Shown: positions 62,601-64,000 of the stretch, piece after piece | How the letters are laid out: each line of letters begins with the position of its first letter | Numbering within the stretch: the stretch's first letter is position 1 | From: Burkholderiales bacterium PBB2 | GTDB taxonomy: Bacteria > Pseudomonadota > Gammaproteobacteria > Burkholderiales > Burkholderiaceae_C | DNA length: 64,000 nucleotides | Reading direction: 5' to 3' | Assembly (NCBI GenBank): GCA_002255955.1 | Contig: NKIM01000008.1 | Location: 88,227-152,226 of the forward strand | Notes under the pieces: generated by a model | What the model saw: only the letters and a program-made list of their open reading frames with translations | What the model was told of the DNA's origin: nothing | Databases searched by the model: none | Translations under genes and position numbers: made by a program

Positions 62601-64000
62601 ATGCCCGGACCCTGCTTACGGGCTTGGCCGACCCTGGGACCGCAGCGCTTGAACGATTCCGCCCACCTCCATCCGCCGCTCAACCCGGCCAGCCGCCGGG
62701 CTGCGGCCGCCGCGGCTGCCCGCGATGCGGCGGCGCGGCCCTGGAGTTGGCGCCGCGCCGTGCTCTGGGGGGCGCTGATCACCCTGGTGGTCGTGGCGCA
62801 AGGCCTCTTGGTCGCGCTGACCCTGAGCTACGAGGACGCGCGTGCGCAAGAGCATGTGGACCAGGTGGCGGCCGAGGTGGCGGCCCGGGTCAAGCAACTG
62901 GCGGGCCAGGATTTGCAAGGCCTGCAAGCCCTGCTCTGGCAGGAGCAGCAACCCCAGACCAGCGCGCTGCGCCGCCTCAACGACGCGGCCGAGCTGCTGC
63001 GCCGCACCCGCACCCTGCTGCGCATCGAGTTCCGTGACGCCAAGCTGCAGGTGCTGGACGCGGCCGAATCGCCCTACGTCTCGCCCCTGTTCCGCCAGCT
63101 GGCGCGCGGCCAGATGCAGCTGGAAACCGAGCTGGCCTGCGCCGCCGCTCAGCGCCAAGGCACCCAGCTTTACTCACGCAGCTATTTCGTCCCCTTGCCC
63201 GACGGTGAGGGCCTGGAGGTGGTGGATCTGTGCCTGCCGCTGATGCGCGCCGGCGTGCTGCAGTCGCATCTGGTGGCCACGCTGAGCCTGCGCCATCTGC
63301 TGGAAGAAGCCGTCACGCAAGACCTGGCACGCGGGCACGAGCTCAGCTTTGTCGAGGGTGACGGCACCCGGCTGGCGCGCACCGGCCTGGCGCGCGGCGC
63401 CGGCATCTACCTGGCCGAGCGCCTGGTCGATCTGCCGGGCCTGACCCTGCAGCTCAAGGTGGACGCCACCACCGGCCGGCCCAAGCTCATTCCCAACCTG
63501 GCCACCGCCTTGGTGCTGGGCCTGTCGCTGAGTCTGTTTGCGCTGCTGCTGCTGCTGGCACGCGATGGCCGGCGGCGCGCCATGGCCGAATCGGCGCTGG
63601 CGGAATCGCTGGCCTTTCGTCATGCCATGGAGAACTCGCTGATCACCGGCCTGCGCGCCCGCACCATGGCCGGCAGCATCAGCTATGTGAACCCGGCGTT
63701 TTGCGCCATGGTCGGCTTCAAGGCCGAGGAGCTCTTGGGCCACGGTGCGCGGCCCGACCTGCCGGGCGACACGCCGCCTTACTGGCCGCCCGAGTTTGTC
63801 GACGAGTACCGCCGCCGCCATGCTGACCGCAGCGCCCGCTGGAAAGCCGACAACAGCCCCGGCGGCCAGGACCCGCGCCAGGGCTTCGAAACGGTCTTCA
63901 TGCGCCGCAATGGCGAGCGCTTTCCGGTGCTGATCTTCGAGGCGCCTCTGCTTGACGCTCAGGGGCAGCAGCCCGGCTGGATGCGCGCCGTGCTCGATGT
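62601..64000 (+). CDS. Membrane sensor protein with PAS domain, partial
   Basis: Reading frame open to the window edge (466 codons seen). After a cytoplasmic N-terminus, a transmembrane helix (about 56-78, LWGALITLVVVAQGLLVALT) and a periplasmic sensor of about 220 residues, a second helix (about 297-318, ALVLGLSLSLFALLLLLARD) leads to a PAS domain beginning FRHAMENSLITGLRAR. Such proteins end as histidine kinases or GGDEF/EAL enzymes; the output domain is cut off. The start could be ATG at 62601 or TTG at 62649; neither has a clear Shine-Dalgarno. It is divergent from maeB. Confidence 0.85.
   Translation, partial: MPGPCLRAWPTLGPQRLNDSAHLHPPLNPASRRAAAAAAARDAAARPWSWRRAVLWGALITLVVVAQGLLVALTLSYEDARAQEHVDQVAAEVAARVKQLAGQDLQGLQALLWQEQQPQTSALRRLNDAAELLRRTRTLLRIEFRDAKLQVLDAAESPYVSPLFRQLARGQMQLETELACAAAQRQGTQLYSRSYFVPLPDGEGLEVVDLCLPLMRAGVLQSHLVATLSLRHLLEEAVTQDLARGHELSFVEGDGTRLARTGLARGAGIYLAERLVDLPGLTLQLKVDATTGRPKLIPNLATALVLGLSLSLFALLLLLARDGRRRAMAESALAESLAFRHAMENSLITGLRARTMAGSISYVNPAFCAMVGFKAEELLGHGARPDLPGDTPPYWPPEFVDEYRRRHADRSARWKADNSPGGQDPRQGFETVFMRRNGERFPVLIFEAPLLDAQGQQPGWMRAVLD

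Noticed and set aside
59912..63037. Very long + strand ORF (1041 codons) opposite maeB
   Set aside because: Antisense shadow of a high-GC gene: His/Gly/Ala/Gln-rich with no domain, while the minus-strand MaeB is clear. The same applies to the long minus ORF opposite the pullulanase (36012-39185), the + ORF opposite the DUF3857 gene (25707-28673) and the minus ORF opposite the patatin (10245-12992).

Overview
The window is high-GC DNA (by eye near 68-70% G+C outside a few islands) from a betaproteobacterium, most likely a Burkholderiales member of the Roseateles/Paucibacter/Rubrivivax type. This rests on gene content: NAD-dependent formate dehydrogenase (fdsGB), PEP-CTERM sorted surface proteins, an lptD-surA-rsmA operon divergent from amgK, a two-domain MaeB malic enzyme and a chromosomal integron cassette cluster. 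The genus is an inference. No tRNA, rRNA, CRISPR array or complete insertion sequence was seen.

Layout. 1-3.3 kb: 3' part of a formate module (fdsB broken by the window edge, fdsG, an OxlT-like oxalate/formate transporter). 3.7-7.35 kb: a lower-GC cluster of six small minus-strand genes separated by attC-like sites, two of them near-canonical, with no integron integrase (a CALIN). 7.4-10.1 kb: a small orphan gene, a LysR regulator and a molybdate-type permease/ATPase pair lacking a binding protein. 10.4-15.7 kb: a large membrane-linked patatin, an acetyltransferase, small unknowns and a PAS-GGDEF diguanylate cyclase. 15.7-25.2 kb: a type I restriction-modification island (hsdR, Fic, a DUF3883-like protein, hsdS, hsdM, NYN-LOTUS protein).

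25.3-46.2 kb is mostly ordinary chromosome: transglutaminase-like and PepF-like exported proteins, acetyltransferases, a PEP-CTERM protein, purB, a lipoprotein pullulanase, M48 peptidase with DUF898, PbpG, cytochrome b561, a methyltransferase and a GST. 46.4-50.9 kb holds a secreted metzincin protease ending in a dockerin-like module and, 0.9 kb away, a secreted cohesin-like protein ending in a PEP-CTERM anchor: a candidate surface docking pair. 51-58.5 kb: M20 peptidase, amgK, lptD-surA-rsmA. 58.8-59.7 kb: an RNase Sa/barnase-like enzyme with its barstar inhibitor. 60-64 kb: maeB and the start of a membrane sensor with a PAS domain.

The strongest leads are the integrase-less cassette cluster lying inside what looks like a formate/molybdenum module, the cohesin/dockerin/PEP-CTERM pair, an in-frame GC-rich insert in FdsB, and a 13-base word (CAAGACCTGACCC) found five times, always on the same strand.
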